From Burkholderiales bacterium 8X (lineage in GTDB: Bacteria; Pseudomonadota; Gammaproteobacteria; Burkholderiales; Burkholderiaceae_C), in contig LR732703.1 in assembly GCA_902506565.1 (NCBI GenBank), positions 2,928,425 to 2,992,424 on the forward strand: DNA of 64,000 bases, given 5' to 3'. The notes below the pieces were generated by a model, which did not search any database, was not told the DNA's origin, and worked only from the letters and a program-made list of their open reading frames with translations. This document shows, piece after piece, positions 51,299 to 60,326 of the stretch. The position numbers were made by a program, and so were the translations under genes. How positions within the stretch are numbered: position 1 is the first letter of the stretch; each line of letters starts with the position of its first letter.

Positions 51299-52426
51299 GT
51301 GCAACGACAACACATCGAACTCTCCTACGCCATCGAGCCGCGCCGTGCCGGCTCGCGCCTGATTCGCAACGCCTTGATGGAGCTCCTGCACGCAGTGCGC
51401 GAACACGGCTCGATCTCCGCCGCGGCCCGGGTGCTGGGACTGTCGTACCGGCATGTCTGGGGCGAGCTGAAGCGCTGGGAAGAAGCACTCGGCCATCCGC
51501 TGGTAAGCGGCGAGCAGGGCCGCTCGGCGCAGCTCTCGGAGTTCGGCGACAAGCTGCTGTGGGCCGAACGCCAGGTGCAGGCCCGGCTCGCGCCGCAGAT
51601 CGAAGCGCTGCATGCCGACCTGGAACGCGCCTTCGCGCTCGCCTTCGACGAGAACACGCACGTGCTGAGCCTGCATGCGAGCCATGACGATGCGCTGGTG
51701 CTGCTGCGGGCCCATGCAGCCGCGAGCGCACGGCTGCAGCTGGACATCCGGTTCACCGGCAGCGTGGACGCGATCGCGGCGCTCAACGAAGGCCGCTGCG
51801 TCATGGCCGGCTTCCACACCGTCGAGCATGCGCCGCCGGGCTCGATCGCTCAGCGCACCTACAAGCCGCTCCTGAAGCCGGGCCTGCACAAGATCATCGG
51901 CTTCGCCCGGCGCACGCAGGGCCTGATCGTCGCGCCCGGCAACCCGATGCGGCTGGCTTCGCTCGCCGATGCGGTGGCGCGCCAGGCGCGCTACATGAAC
52001 CGGCCGCTCGGCGCCGGCACCCGCGTGCTGCTGGACGAATTGCTGGCGCGCGAAGGCCTGGCCGCGCGCGACCTGCGGGGCTACGACGAGAGCGAACCTT
52101 CGCATGCCGCGGTGGTGCATGCGGTGTCGAGCGGCAACGCGGATGTCGGACTCGGCATCGAATCGGCCGCACGCGAGGCCGGCCTCGGCTTCGTGCCGCT
52201 GGTGCAGGAGCGCTACCACCTGGCCTGCCTCAAGTCGGCGCTCGGCCAACTGCCGATCGTGGCGCTCCTGGGCGTGTTGAAGGGTGCCGCCTGGCACCAT
52301 CAGCTCGGCACGCTGGCCGGCTACGAGGCGGCCAGCAGCGGCAAGGTCGAGTCGCTGAACACGCTGTTGCCGTGGTGGCGATTCAACAAGCCCAAGGCCG
52401 GCGCGCCGAACCCCGCGAGGCGCTGA
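51299..52426 (+). CDS. ModE-type winged-helix regulator with periplasmic-binding-protein-like domain
   Basis: The 375-residue protein (from GTG at 51299) has a ModE-like DNA-binding domain (residues about 15-100: H-G-S-I-S-A-A-A-R-V-L-G-L-S-Y-R-H-V-W). A C-terminal PBP-like domain of the PF12727 type (about 115-375) is present instead of the TOBE pair of E. coli ModE. This is a one-component sensor for tungstate/molybdate or a related ligand, and it is divergent from tupBCA. An upstream in-frame ATG at 51203 is possible, but then the 9-bp-arm operator would lie only 11 bp before it; GTG at 51299 leaves room for a promoter. Confidence 0.82.
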   Translation: MQRQHIELSYAIEPRRAGSRLIRNALMELLHAVREHGSISAAARVLGLSYRHVWGELKRWEEALGHPLVSGEQGRSAQLSEFGDKLLWAERQVQARLAPQIEALHADLERAFALAFDENTHVLSLHASHDDALVLLRAHAAASARLQLDIRFTGSVDAIAALNEGRCVMAGFHTVEHAPPGSIAQRTYKPLLKPGLHKIIGFARRTQGLIVAPGNPMRLASLADAVARQARYMNRPLGAGTRVLLDELLAREGLAARDLRGYDESEPSHAAVVHAVSSGNADVGLGIESAAREAGLGFVPLVQERYHLACLKSALGQLPIVALLGVLKGAAWHHQLGTLAGYEAASSGKVESLNTLLPWWRFNKPKAGAPNPARR

Positions 52427-52444
52427 AGCCTCGGCCCGCCGGCT

Positions 52445-53203
52445 TCAGGCGGCCTCGGCCTTGCGCCCGCCGAGCCCGAGGTAGGTGTCGATGATCCGGC
52501 GATCGTGCAGCAGCTCCGCCGCCCGGCCCTGCAAGGCGACCGCACCCATCTCCAGCACGTAGGCCCGGTCGGCCACCTGCAGGGCGGCCCGGGCGTTCTG
52601 CTCGACCAGCAGCACCGAGACCCCGTGGTCGCGCAGCGATGCCACCACCTGCAGAACCTCGCGCACGATCAAGGGTGCGAGGCCGAGCGAGGGCTCGTCC
52701 AGCATCAGAAGCCGTGGCCGGGCCATGAGCGCTCGGCCGATCGCGAGCATCTGACGCTCGCCGCCGGAGAGCGTCGAGGCGAGTTGCGGTCGACGTTCCT
52801 GGAGGCGCGGGAAGATCGCGAACACCTCGTCCATGCGGGCGCGCTGGTCGCGCTCGCCACGCCACCAGCGCGAGAAGCCGCCGAGCAGCAGGTTGTCCTC
52901 GACCGACATTTCGCCGAAGAGTTCGCGCTTCTCGGGCACCAGCGCCACGCCGCGTGCCACCATGGCCTCGACGCCGATGCGGGGCAGCGGGTCGCCGTCG
53001 AAGTACAGCTTGCCGCGGGACGGCAGCAGCCCCATCGCGGCGGCGAGCAGCGTGGTCTTGCCCGCGCCGTTCGGGCCGATCACGGTGACCACCTCGCCCG
53101 GCTCGACCTGCAGGTCCACCGCATGGACGGCCTCGACCGCGCCGTAGGAGACGCTGAACGATTCGATCCGCAGCAAGGGTTGCGTCGGGGTCGACCCACT
53201 CAT
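52445..53203 (-). CDS. livF: Branched-chain-amino-acid-type ABC transporter ATPase (LivF)
   Basis: The 252-residue ATPase has Walker A G-P-N-G-A-G-K-T-T at about residues 42-50, the signature L-S-G-G-E-R-Q-M, Walker B L-L-M-L-D-E-P-S-L-G-L-A-P, and the LivF C-terminus (A-Y-V-L-E-M-G, I-I-D-T-Y-L-G). It is last in the transporter operon. The ATG at 53203 overlaps the stop of the livMG fusion. Confidence 0.92.
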   Translation of the reverse strand: MSGSTPTQPLLRIESFSVSYGAVEAVHAVDLQVEPGEVVTVIGPNGAGKTTLLAAAMGLLPSRGKLYFDGDPLPRIGVEAMVARGVALVPEKRELFGEMSVEDNLLLGGFSRWWRGERDQRARMDEVFAIFPRLQERRPQLASTLSGGERQMLAIGRALMARPRLLMLDEPSLGLAPLIVREVLQVVASLRDHGVSVLLVEQNARAALQVADRAYVLEMGAVALQGRAAELLHDRRIIDTYLGLGGRKAEAA

Positions 53204-55113
53204 GACGTTCCTTTCGCAGGCGCCGCAGCGGTACCGATGGCGGCCCTGCCGGAAGGCGCCGGTCGATCGACCTGCCCATTCGTCGGCCGGGCGTCCGCGG
53301 CAAGGGGTTCGTCGCCGCCGCCCAGGTAGGCGTCGAGTACCCGCGGGTCGGCCTGCACCGCGGCCGGCGTGCCGTGCGCGATGACGGCGCCGAACTCCAG
53401 CACGGTCACTCGGTCGGCCAGGTTCATCACGAATTCCATGTCGTGCTCCACCACCAGGATCGCGAGGCCTTCCGTGCGCAGCTGGTCGAGCAGGCGGCCG
53501 AGCGCCTGCTTCTCGAGGTGGCGAAGGCCGGCGGCCGGCTCGTCGAGCAGCAGCACCGCCGGCTGTCCGGCCAGGGCACGCGCGATTTCGACCACGCGCT
53601 GCTGCCCGAGCGCGAGCGAACCCGCCGCCACCTCGGCCTGCGGGCCCAGCCCGCAGCGCTCGAGCTGGCGCCCGGCTTCGGCCATCAGCGCGGCTTCTTC
53701 CGCCCGGTCGAGGCGCAGCATCGAGGCGATCCAGCCGCGGCTGCCGCGAAGGTGCGCGCCCAGCGCGACGTTCTCGATCACGCTTCGGTTCCCTAGCAGC
53801 CGCACATGCTGGAAGGTACGGCCGACGCCCTGCGCCGCGAAGGCGCGCGAGGGCTTGCCGGTCATGGTGCGGCCATGGAGCCGCACCTCGCCGTCGCTCG
53901 GGTCGTCCACGCCGGAGATCATGTTGAAGAAGGTGCTCTTGCCGGCGCCGTTGGGGCCGATCAGGGCATGGATCTCGCCGGCTTTCACGTCGAGGCTCAC
54001 CATCGCGTTGGCGACCAGGCCGCCGAAGCGCTTGCTGACCTCGTCGGCTTCGAGCACCACCGTGCCGCGCGGCGGCAGCTGGCCCTGCGGCAGGATCGCC
54101 CCCCGGTCCGGCGAACGCCGCGCAACGGGCCGGAGCCAACGGCCGGTCAGCCGGGCGAGCGTGGGCCACAGGCCATCTGCAAAGCGCTGCAGCACCACCA
54201 GCATCAGGAGCCCGAACACGATCACCTCGAAGTTGCCGCTGCTGCCGAGGAGCTGCGGCAGGAGGTCCTGCAATTGCTCCTTGAGCAGCGTGATCACCGC
54301 CGCGCCCAGCACCGCGCCCCACAGGTGCCCGGCGCCGCCGACCACCGCCATGAAGAGGTATTCGATGCCGATGTTCAGATTGAACGGCGTCGGGTTCACG
54401 AAGCGCTGCAGGTGCGCGTACAGCCAGCCCGAGACCGCCGCCAGCAGCGCAGCCAGCACGAAGACCTTGACGCGATGGCGGCCGGTGTCCACGCCCATCG
54501 ATTCGGCCATCACCCGGCCGCCCTTCAATGCGCGGATGGCGCGACCTTCGCGCGAATCGAGCAGGTTGTGCAGCGCCCACAGCGCGAGCAGCAGCACCGC
54601 CCAGATCACGATGCCGAGTGCCCGCGGCGAAGCCAGCGAGAAGCCCGCGATCTCGATGGCCGGAATCCCGGTGACGCCGGTATGCCCGCCCAGGAACTCG
54701 AGGTTGCCGAAGAGGAAGTAGAAGCTCAGCCCCCAGGCGATGGTGCACAGCGGCAGGTAGTGGCCCGAGAGGCGCAACGTGATCGCGCCGAGGCCCCAGG
54801 CGATCGCAAAGGTCGCGACGATGCCCAGCAGCAGGCCGGCGAAAGGTAGCAGCGCCGGCGCGAGATAAGGTGACAGCGCGGCCGTCGCCATCGGCGAGGT
54901 GCAGACCCAGGCGGTCGCATAGGCGCCGGTGCCCACGAAGGCGGCCTGCCCGAACGAGGTCATGCCGCCGACGCCCGTCAGCATCACAAGGCCCGCGGCG
55001 ACCAGGGCATAGAGGCCGATGTAGCTCAGCACCGTGACCGAGAACTCCGGCAGCAGGCTCCAGGCCACCGCCAGCAGGACGACGAACACGAGGCTCAGGT
55101 GGCGCCGGTTCAT
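53200..55113 (-). CDS. livMG: Fused ABC permease-ATPase (LivM-LivG)
   Basis: The 637-residue protein has eight to ten membrane helices in its N-terminal part (residues 1 to about 320: LivM, with G-M-T-S-F-G-Q-A-A-F-V-G-T-G-A-Y). A linker follows, then an ATPase domain at about 355-605 (Walker A G-P-N-G-A-G-K-S-T, signature L-A-L-G-Q-Q-R-V, Walker B L-L-L-D-E-P-A-A-G-L). The signature differs from the usual L-S-G-G, as is common in LivG. The C-terminus after 600 is a non-conserved tail. The fusion is present in one open frame. Its ATG at 55113 overlaps livH (ATGA). Confidence 0.92.
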   Translation of the reverse strand: MNRRHLSLVFVVLLAVAWSLLPEFSVTVLSYIGLYALVAAGLVMLTGVGGMTSFGQAAFVGTGAYATAWVCTSPMATAALSPYLAPALLPFAGLLLGIVATFAIAWGLGAITLRLSGHYLPLCTIAWGLSFYFLFGNLEFLGGHTGVTGIPAIEIAGFSLASPRALGIVIWAVLLLALWALHNLLDSREGRAIRALKGGRVMAESMGVDTGRHRVKVFVLAALLAAVSGWLYAHLQRFVNPTPFNLNIGIEYLFMAVVGGAGHLWGAVLGAAVITLLKEQLQDLLPQLLGSSGNFEVIVFGLLMLVVLQRFADGLWPTLARLTGRWLRPVARRSPDRGAILPQGQLPPRGTVVLEADEVSKRFGGLVANAMVSLDVKAGEIHALIGPNGAGKSTFFNMISGVDDPSDGEVRLHGRTMTGKPSRAFAAQGVGRTFQHVRLLGNRSVIENVALGAHLRGSRGWIASMLRLDRAEEAALMAEAGRQLERCGLGPQAEVAAGSLALGQQRVVEIARALAGQPAVLLLDEPAAGLRHLEKQALGRLLDQLRTEGLAILVVEHDMEFVMNLADRVTVLEFGAVIAHGTPAAVQADPRVLDAYLGGGDEPLAADARPTNGQVDRPAPSGRAAIGTAAAPAKGTS

Positions 55114-56138
55114 TCCTCGTCCTCCACATGGCGGCTGCTGCGCGAACGCCACCACAGCACCGGAATGATCAGCGTGAACACGAACACTTCCTTGAAGGCG
55201 CTGGCCCAGAACGACGAAAAGGATTCGAGCTGGCCGACGATCAACGCGCCGACCAGCGCGAGCGGATAGCTGGCAAGGCCGCCCACGATCGCGGCGACGA
55301 AGCCCTTGAGGCCGATCAGGAAGCCGGTGTCGTAGTAGATGGTGGTAAGCGGCGCGATCAGCAAGCCGGACACCGCGCCGATGACCGCGGCGAGCGCGAA
55401 GCTCAGGTCGCCGGCCAGGCCGGTCGGGATGCCCATCAGGCGCGCACCGACCCGGTTCATCGCGGTGGCGCGCAGCGCCTTGCCGACGATCGATCGTTCG
55501 AAGAAGAAGAACATCGCGATCACCAGCACCGCGGTGACGCCGACCACCACCAGCGACTGCCCGCCGACCGGAATGCCGCCGAGATCGAGCCGCAGCTCGG
55601 AGAAAGCCGGTATGCGGGAGCCCTCGGCGCCGAAGAAGAGCAGCCCGAGGCCGACCAGCACGCCGTGCAGCGCGACCGAGACGATCAGCAGCGTGAGCAC
55701 GGTCGCATCCGCCAGCGGCCGATAAGCCAGGCGATAGAGGAGCGGCCCGAGCGGCACGATGATGCAGAGCGTGGTCGCCACCTGCATCGCGAGCGATGAC
55801 GGCTTGACCACCAGCGCCAGCAGGCAGGCCGCAGCCGGCATCGCCACGCTCCAGACCAGGGTCGATGCCCATTCGACCGCGGCGCCCTGCTTCCAGCGCC
55901 AGAGCTCGACCACCAGCGCGGCGACTGCCAGGGCCAGCAGCAGCCACAGCGTGGCCGGCAGGCGGCCGGCCTGCAGGGCGGCGATCGACAGCGCGCTGAA
56001 CGCGACGAACTCGCCTTGCGGAATGAAGATGACCCGGGTCACCGAGAACACCAGCACCAGGGCCAGGGCCATCAGGCCGTAGATCGCGCCGTTGACGATG
56101 CCGTCCTGGGCCAGGATCAAGGCGATCTGAGTGTCCAT
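55110..56138 (-). CDS. livH: Branched-chain-amino-acid-type ABC permease (LivH)
   Basis: The 342-residue permease has about nine membrane helices. I-Y-G-L-M-A-L-A-L-V-L-V-F near residue 20 and R-A-T-A-M-N-R-V-G-A-R-L-M-G-I are the LivH blocks. It is about 40 residues longer than E. coli LivH because of an insert at residues 65-110. It follows the substrate-binding protein gene after a 155-bp structured gap. Confidence 0.92.
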   Translation of the reverse strand: MDTQIALILAQDGIVNGAIYGLMALALVLVFSVTRVIFIPQGEFVAFSALSIAALQAGRLPATLWLLLALAVAALVVELWRWKQGAAVEWASTLVWSVAMPAAACLLALVVKPSSLAMQVATTLCIIVPLGPLLYRLAYRPLADATVLTLLIVSVALHGVLVGLGLLFFGAEGSRIPAFSELRLDLGGIPVGGQSLVVVGVTAVLVIAMFFFFERSIVGKALRATAMNRVGARLMGIPTGLAGDLSFALAAVIGAVSGLLIAPLTTIYYDTGFLIGLKGFVAAIVGGLASYPLALVGALIVGQLESFSSFWASAFKEVFVFTLIIPVLWWRSRSSRHVEDEE

Positions 56139-56166
56139 GTCGATTCAGTGGTCGGGCGCATGCAAG

Positions 56167-56281
56167 CGCCTTGCGCGAAGGCGAGGTTCAGGGCGAAAGC
56201 AGCCTTGCGCGCTGCTTCGGGAAGGGCTGGATTGTGCCGCCGGATCGAGTCCGCTTGGTTGGCGCCGGCGAACCGGCGCCA
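56167..56281. other. Three stem-loops between the substrate-binding protein gene and livH
   Basis: Within the 155-bp gap I find CGCCTT/AAGGCG (56167-56183), AAGCAGC/GCTGCTT (56197-56217), and a 9-bp perfect stem TGGCGCCGG/CCGGCGCCA with a TTCG loop on the minus strand (56260-56281). The last lies 12 bp after the binding-protein gene. Such structures usually raise the level of binding-protein mRNA over permease mRNA by partial termination or protection. Confidence 0.6.
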
Positions 56282-56293
56282 TGGCGGGCCCGA

Positions 56294-57448
56294 TCAGGGC
56301 TGCGAAGGCTGGTATTTCCAGGCGCCGTTCTCGATCTTGACCATGACGCGTGCACGCTGGTCGAGGCCGAGGTGATCGGTCGCCGACATCGTGAAGATGC
56401 CGTGCGCGCCCGGCAGGTCCTTCACGCCTTCGAGCGCATCGCGCAAGGCGGCGCGGAACTCGGGCGTGCCGGGCTGGGCCTTCTTGAGCGCGACCGGCAC
56501 GGCGGCATTCATGATGAGGCCGGCGTCCCAGGCATGGCCGCCGAAGGTCGACACCGTGCCCTTGCCGTTGGCGGCCTCGTAGGCATTCACGTAGCTGGTC
56601 GCGGACTTCTTGACCGGGTTCGAATCGGGCAGCTGCGCGGCCACCAGCATCGGCCCCGACGGCAGGAAGGTGCCCTCGACATCCTTGCCGCCGACCCGCA
56701 GGAAGTCGGAATTGGCGACGCCGTGCGTCTGGTAGACCTTGCCGGTGTAGCCCCGCTCCTTCAGCGCCTTCTGTGGCAGCGCGGCCGGCGTGCCGGAGCC
56801 AGCGATCAGGATCGCGTCCGGCTTGGCCGCGATCAGCTTGAGCGTCTGCCCGGTGACCGAGGTGTCGTTGCGCGCATAGCGCTCGTTGGCCGAGATGTTG
56901 AGCTTCTTGAGCGCGGCGGCCTTGCCGAATTCCTGGAACCAGCCTTCGCCGTAGGCATCCGAGAAGCCGATGAAGCCGACGCTCTTGACGCCGTTGGCGG
57001 CCATGTGCTCGGCGATGGCGAGCGACATCATGATGTCGTTCTGCGGCGTCTTGAAGACCCACTTGCGCTTGTCGTCCATCGGCTCGACGATGCGCGCCGA
57101 GGCGGCCATCGAGATCATCGGCACCTTGGCCTCGGCCACCACGTCGATCATGGCGAGCGAGTTCGGCGTGACGGTGGAGCCGAGCACGATGTCGACCTTG
57201 TTCTCGCTGATCAGCTTGCGGGTATTGGAGACCGCGGCCGTGGTGTCGGAGGCGTCGTCGAGCACGATGTAGTTCACCTTCTGGCCGCCGATGGTCTTGG
57301 GCATCAGGGCGATGGTGTTCTTCTCGGGGATGCCGAGGGATGCCGCCGGACCGGTGGCGGACAAGGTCACGCCGACGTTGATATCGGCATGCGCCGCGAA
57401 GGCCGTGGCCGAGAGCACGGCGATGCCGAGGCGTTGGAAGTTGTTCAA
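56294..57448 (-). CDS. ABC transporter substrate-binding protein (HAAT family)
   Basis: The 384-residue periplasmic protein begins with TTG at 57448 (GGAG ribosome-binding site 7 bp upstream). It has a signal peptide (R-L-G-I-A-V-L-S-A-T-A-F-A-A-H-A, cleavage about residue 21) and a type I periplasmic binding fold. Features include G-P-A-A-S-L-G-I-P-E-K-N near residue 33, G-F-S-D-A-Y-G-E-G-W, and F-G-G-H-A-W-D-A. The ligand is unlikely to be just leucine. It begins 57 bp after paaE in the same direction, so phenylacetate or a related aromatic acid is a reasonable candidate. Confidence 0.9.
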   Translation of the reverse strand: MNNFQRLGIAVLSATAFAAHADINVGVTLSATGPAASLGIPEKNTIALMPKTIGGQKVNYIVLDDASDTTAAVSNTRKLISENKVDIVLGSTVTPNSLAMIDVVAEAKVPMISMAASARIVEPMDDKRKWVFKTPQNDIMMSLAIAEHMAANGVKSVGFIGFSDAYGEGWFQEFGKAAALKKLNISANERYARNDTSVTGQTLKLIAAKPDAILIAGSGTPAALPQKALKERGYTGKVYQTHGVANSDFLRVGGKDVEGTFLPSGPMLVAAQLPDSNPVKKSATSYVNAYEAANGKGTVSTFGGHAWDAGLIMNAAVPVALKKAQPGTPEFRAALRDALEGVKDLPGAHGIFTMSATDHLGLDQRARVMVKIENGAWKYQPSQP

Positions 57449-57505
57449 GAAGTTTCTCCAGTCATTGCAATGAATCGTTCGGGTGAGCGTCCGGTCGGCG
57501 TACGG

Positions 57506-58651
57506 TCAGCGTTCGTCGAAGGACAGCAGCACGCGTTCGCTGAGCGGGTGCGCCTGGCAGGTGAGCACGAAGCCGGCGGCGACCTCATTCTTATCGAGCG
57601 CGAAGTTTCGTTCCATCCGCACTTCCCCTTCCAGCAGCTTGGCGCGGCAGGTACCGCACACGCCGGAGGTACACGAATACGGCACCTCGAGACCGGCGGC
57701 CGAAGCGGCATCGAGGATGCTGGGCTGGCCTCGGCTGAAAGGGATTTCGCGCCGCAGGCCGTCGCGCACGATCGTGATGCGGGCCTCTTCGGCGTCGCCC
57801 GGCAGCGGCTCGTGCACGACCGCGCCGAAGCCGCCGGCCGGCGTGCCGTCCGCGCCGGTTCCGCCCTGCCGGGCCGCGGCTTCCGCCGCCATGCCCGCGG
57901 ACGCCTGCGCCACGCCGAAGCGCTCGATGTGGATCCGTTCCTCCGGCACGCCGGCCGCGCGCAATGCCGCCTCGGCCTCGTCGTTCATCTGGAACGGGCC
58001 GCAGATGTAGACATGGTCGATGCCTTCGGCCGGCACCAGGCCGCCCAAGAATTCCGCGATCTTGTCCCGGTTCATCACGCCGCTGTTGATCGGCAGGTCG
58101 GTCTGCTCGCCGGAGAAGACATGCTGCAGCGCGAGCCGGGTCATGTAGCGGTTCTTGAGGTCTTCCAGCTCCTCCTTGAACATGGTCGACTTGAGCGCGC
58201 GGTTGCCGTAGATCAGGGTGAAGCGGCTGTGCGGCTCGCGCGAAAGCACGGTCTTCATGATCGAGAGCACCGGCGTGATGCCGCTGCCGCCGGCGATGCC
58301 GACGTGATGCCGATGCGCGGCCGCATCGATCGGCACGAAGAAGCGGCCCTGCGGCGCCATCACCTGCAGGCTGTCGCCCGGCTGCAGTTGGCTGTTGATC
58401 CAGTTCGAGAAGACGCCGTCCCGCACCTTGCGCACGCCGACCCGCAGCTCGCCGTCGTCGACACCGGCGCAGATCGAGTACGAACGCCGCAGGTCCTGCC
58501 CGTCGATCTGCGTGCGCAGCGTCAGGTACTGGCCCTGCGTGAAGCCGAACACTTCGCGCAGCGCCTCCGGCACCTCGAAGGTGACGATCACCGCCTCGGC
58601 CGTGTCCGGCTCGATCCGCCGGACCGTGAGTGGATGGAAATCGAAGCTCAT
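57506..58651 (-). CDS. paaE: Phenylacetyl-CoA epoxidase reductase subunit
   Basis: This 381-residue reductase moves electrons from NADPH to the di-iron oxygenase PaaABC. An FAD-binding ferredoxin-reductase domain (residues 1 to about 240; R-R-S-Y-S-I-C-A-G and G-G-S-G-I-T-P-V-L-S-I-M) is followed by a C-terminal plant-type 2Fe-2S domain (C-T-S-G-V-C-G-T-C and a late Cys). Between them is an Ala/Gly-rich stretch (about 250-280). It lies 24 bp after paaD. Confidence 0.96.
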   Translation of the reverse strand: MSFDFHPLTVRRIEPDTAEAVIVTFEVPEALREVFGFTQGQYLTLRTQIDGQDLRRSYSICAGVDDGELRVGVRKVRDGVFSNWINSQLQPGDSLQVMAPQGRFFVPIDAAAHRHHVGIAGGSGITPVLSIMKTVLSREPHSRFTLIYGNRALKSTMFKEELEDLKNRYMTRLALQHVFSGEQTDLPINSGVMNRDKIAEFLGGLVPAEGIDHVYICGPFQMNDEAEAALRAAGVPEERIHIERFGVAQASAGMAAEAAARQGGTGADGTPAGGFGAVVHEPLPGDAEEARITIVRDGLRREIPFSRGQPSILDAASAAGLEVPYSCTSGVCGTCRAKLLEGEVRMERNFALDKNEVAAGFVLTCQAHPLSERVLLSFDER

Positions 58652-58675
58652 GTTCCTCCTGCCTGCGACCCGCGC

Positions 58676-59227
58676 CTAGATGCTTTTGAAAAGCTCGAAC
58701 GGCTCTTTGCACGCGATGCAGCGATAAAGCGACTTGCAGGCGGTCGAGCCGAACGCCGAGAGCCGCTCGGTCAGCTCGCTGCCGCAACGCGGGCAAGGCA
58801 CCACCTCGGCCGGCCTCGCGCTCCTGCGCACGAAGCGGATCGGAAGGCTCTCGCCCGGCCCGGTCGGGCTCGGCGGTGCGATGCCGTAGTCCTTGAGCTT
58901 CTGGCGGCCCTCGGGGCTGATCCAGTCGGTGGTCCAGGCCGGCGCACGCTGCAGCCTGACCTGCGCCGGACCGAGCCCGGCCGCGTCGATCGCGTCGATC
59001 ACGCTGCGCTCGATGACCTCGGTCGCGGGGCAGCCGGAATAGGTCGGGGTCAGCACGATCTCGAGGCCGCTTTCTCGCGCGAGCACCTCACGCACGATGC
59101 CGAGGTCGCGCACCGAAAGGGCCGGCACCTCGGGGTCGAGCACGTCGCCGAGCACCTCCCAGGCGCGCGCGACGCGGGCGTCGGCGGGCCGCGTCGAAGC
59201 GGGCGTCGGCATGGCGGCGAAGTTCAC
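58676..59227 (-). CDS. paaD: Phenylacetate degradation protein PaaD (iron-sulfur assembly/epoxidase accessory)
   Basis: The 183-residue protein (from GTG at 59227) has a DUF59/MIP18 domain (L-D-P-E-V-P-A-L-S-V-R-D-L-G-I; T-P-T-Y-S-G-C-P-A-T-E with the conserved Cys). A C-terminal zinc-ribbon-like part has C-P-R-C-G and C-I-A-C-K. It is needed for maturation of the epoxidase. GTG 59227 overlaps the paaC stop (GTGA). An internal ATG at 59212 is an alternative start that would give 178 residues. Confidence 0.9.
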   Translation of the reverse strand: MNFAAMPTPASTRPADARVARAWEVLGDVLDPEVPALSVRDLGIVREVLARESGLEIVLTPTYSGCPATEVIERSVIDAIDAAGLGPAQVRLQRAPAWTTDWISPEGRQKLKDYGIAPPSPTGPGESLPIRFVRRSARPAEVVPCPRCGSELTERLSAFGSTACKSLYRCIACKEPFELFKSI

Positions 59228-60000
59228 CAGGCACCACCCGGAAAGGCGCGCTGCAGGTGCTGCATCTCGGCCAGGATGAAGCCCATGTGCTCGCTGTGTA
59301 CGCCGTGCTTGCCGGTACTCAGGAACGCGGAACGCTTCGGCATCTCGAGGCCGGCCTCGCCGAGCATCGCGCCCATGTCGGCCGTCCAATCGGCTTCGAG
59401 TTCGGACCAGCGCGGGCCGAGCCCGCTCGCACTGGCGGCTTCCTCGACCGCGTCGGCATCGAACAACTCCGGCACGTAGCGCCACGCGAGGCCGAGCGCA
59501 GCCTCCATCCGCGCCCGAGATTCCTCGGTGCCGTCGCCGAGCCGCACGATCCAGTCGGCCGCATGCTGCTCGTGGTAGCGCGCCTCCTTGACCGCCTTGC
59601 CGGCGATCGCCGCCACCTCGGCATCGGTGGATGCGGCCAGCCGCTCCCACAGCAGCTTGAGCAGGCTCGCGACCATGGCGTTGCGCAGCACCGTGAAGGC
59701 GAAGTCGCCGCGCGGCAACTCGACCAGGGTCAGGTTGAAGTAGTCGCGTTCTTCGCGCAGGAAAGCCAGCTGGTCCTCGTCATGCTGCCGGCCTTCGAGC
59801 TCTCCGGCCCGGGTCAGGAGCGCTCGTGCCTGGCCGACCAGGTCGAGCGCCATGTTGGTCATGGCGATGTCTTCCTCGAGGATCGGCGCGTGGCCGCACC
59901 ATTCGCCCAGGCGCTGGGCGAGGATCAGGCAGGTGTCGCCGATGCGAAGCAGGTATTGCACGGCCGGGCTGCGGTCGAGCTGGATGGAAGCGGCTGTCAT
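59224..60000 (-). CDS. paaC: Phenylacetyl-CoA epoxidase structural subunit PaaC
   Basis: The 258-residue helical protein is of ferritin-like fold, pairs with PaaA and lacks its own di-iron site. Y-L-L-R-I-G-D-T-C-L-I-L-A-Q-R-L-G-E-W-C-G-H-A-P opens it and K-E-A-R-Y-H-E-Q-H-A-A-D-W follows near residue 145. The ATG at 60000 overlaps the paaB stop (TGATG). Confidence 0.95.
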   Translation of the reverse strand: MTAASIQLDRSPAVQYLLRIGDTCLILAQRLGEWCGHAPILEEDIAMTNMALDLVGQARALLTRAGELEGRQHDEDQLAFLREERDYFNLTLVELPRGDFAFTVLRNAMVASLLKLLWERLAASTDAEVAAIAGKAVKEARYHEQHAADWIVRLGDGTEESRARMEAALGLAWRYVPELFDADAVEEAASASGLGPRWSELEADWTADMGAMLGEAGLEMPKRSAFLSTGKHGVHSEHMGFILAEMQHLQRAFPGGAW

Positions 60001-60326
60001 CACATGTGGTCGACCGATTTCGGCAGCACATAGAAGGTGGGATGCCGGTACACCTTGTCTTCGGCCGGGTCGAAGAACATGTCCTTGTCGCCCGGGTCGC
60101 TCGCCACGATCTGGTCGGAGCGCACCACCCAGACGCTGCAGCCTTCCTGGCGCCGGGTATAGACGTCGCGCGCCATCTGCAGCGCCATCTTCGGGTCGGC
60201 GGCATGGAGGCTTCCGCAATGCTTGTGGTCGAGGCCCGCCTTGCTGCGCACGAACACTTCCCAGAGCGGCCATTCGGTCTGCGTCGCGCCGCCGCCGGGG
60301 CTCGAAGCCGTATTCGCGTCGCTCAT
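60000..60326 (-). CDS. paaB: Phenylacetyl-CoA epoxidase subunit PaaB
   Basis: The 108-residue protein carries the PaaB pattern [24 protein letters not shown] (broken here only for length), and D-V-Y-T-R-R-Q-E-G. It is needed for the function of the PaaABC complex. The start overlaps the paaA stop by 4 bp. Confidence 0.95.
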   Translation of the reverse strand: MSDANTASSPGGGATQTEWPLWEVFVRSKAGLDHKHCGSLHAADPKMALQMARDVYTRRQEGCSVWVVRSDQIVASDPGDKDMFFDPAEDKVYRHPTFYVLPKSVDHM

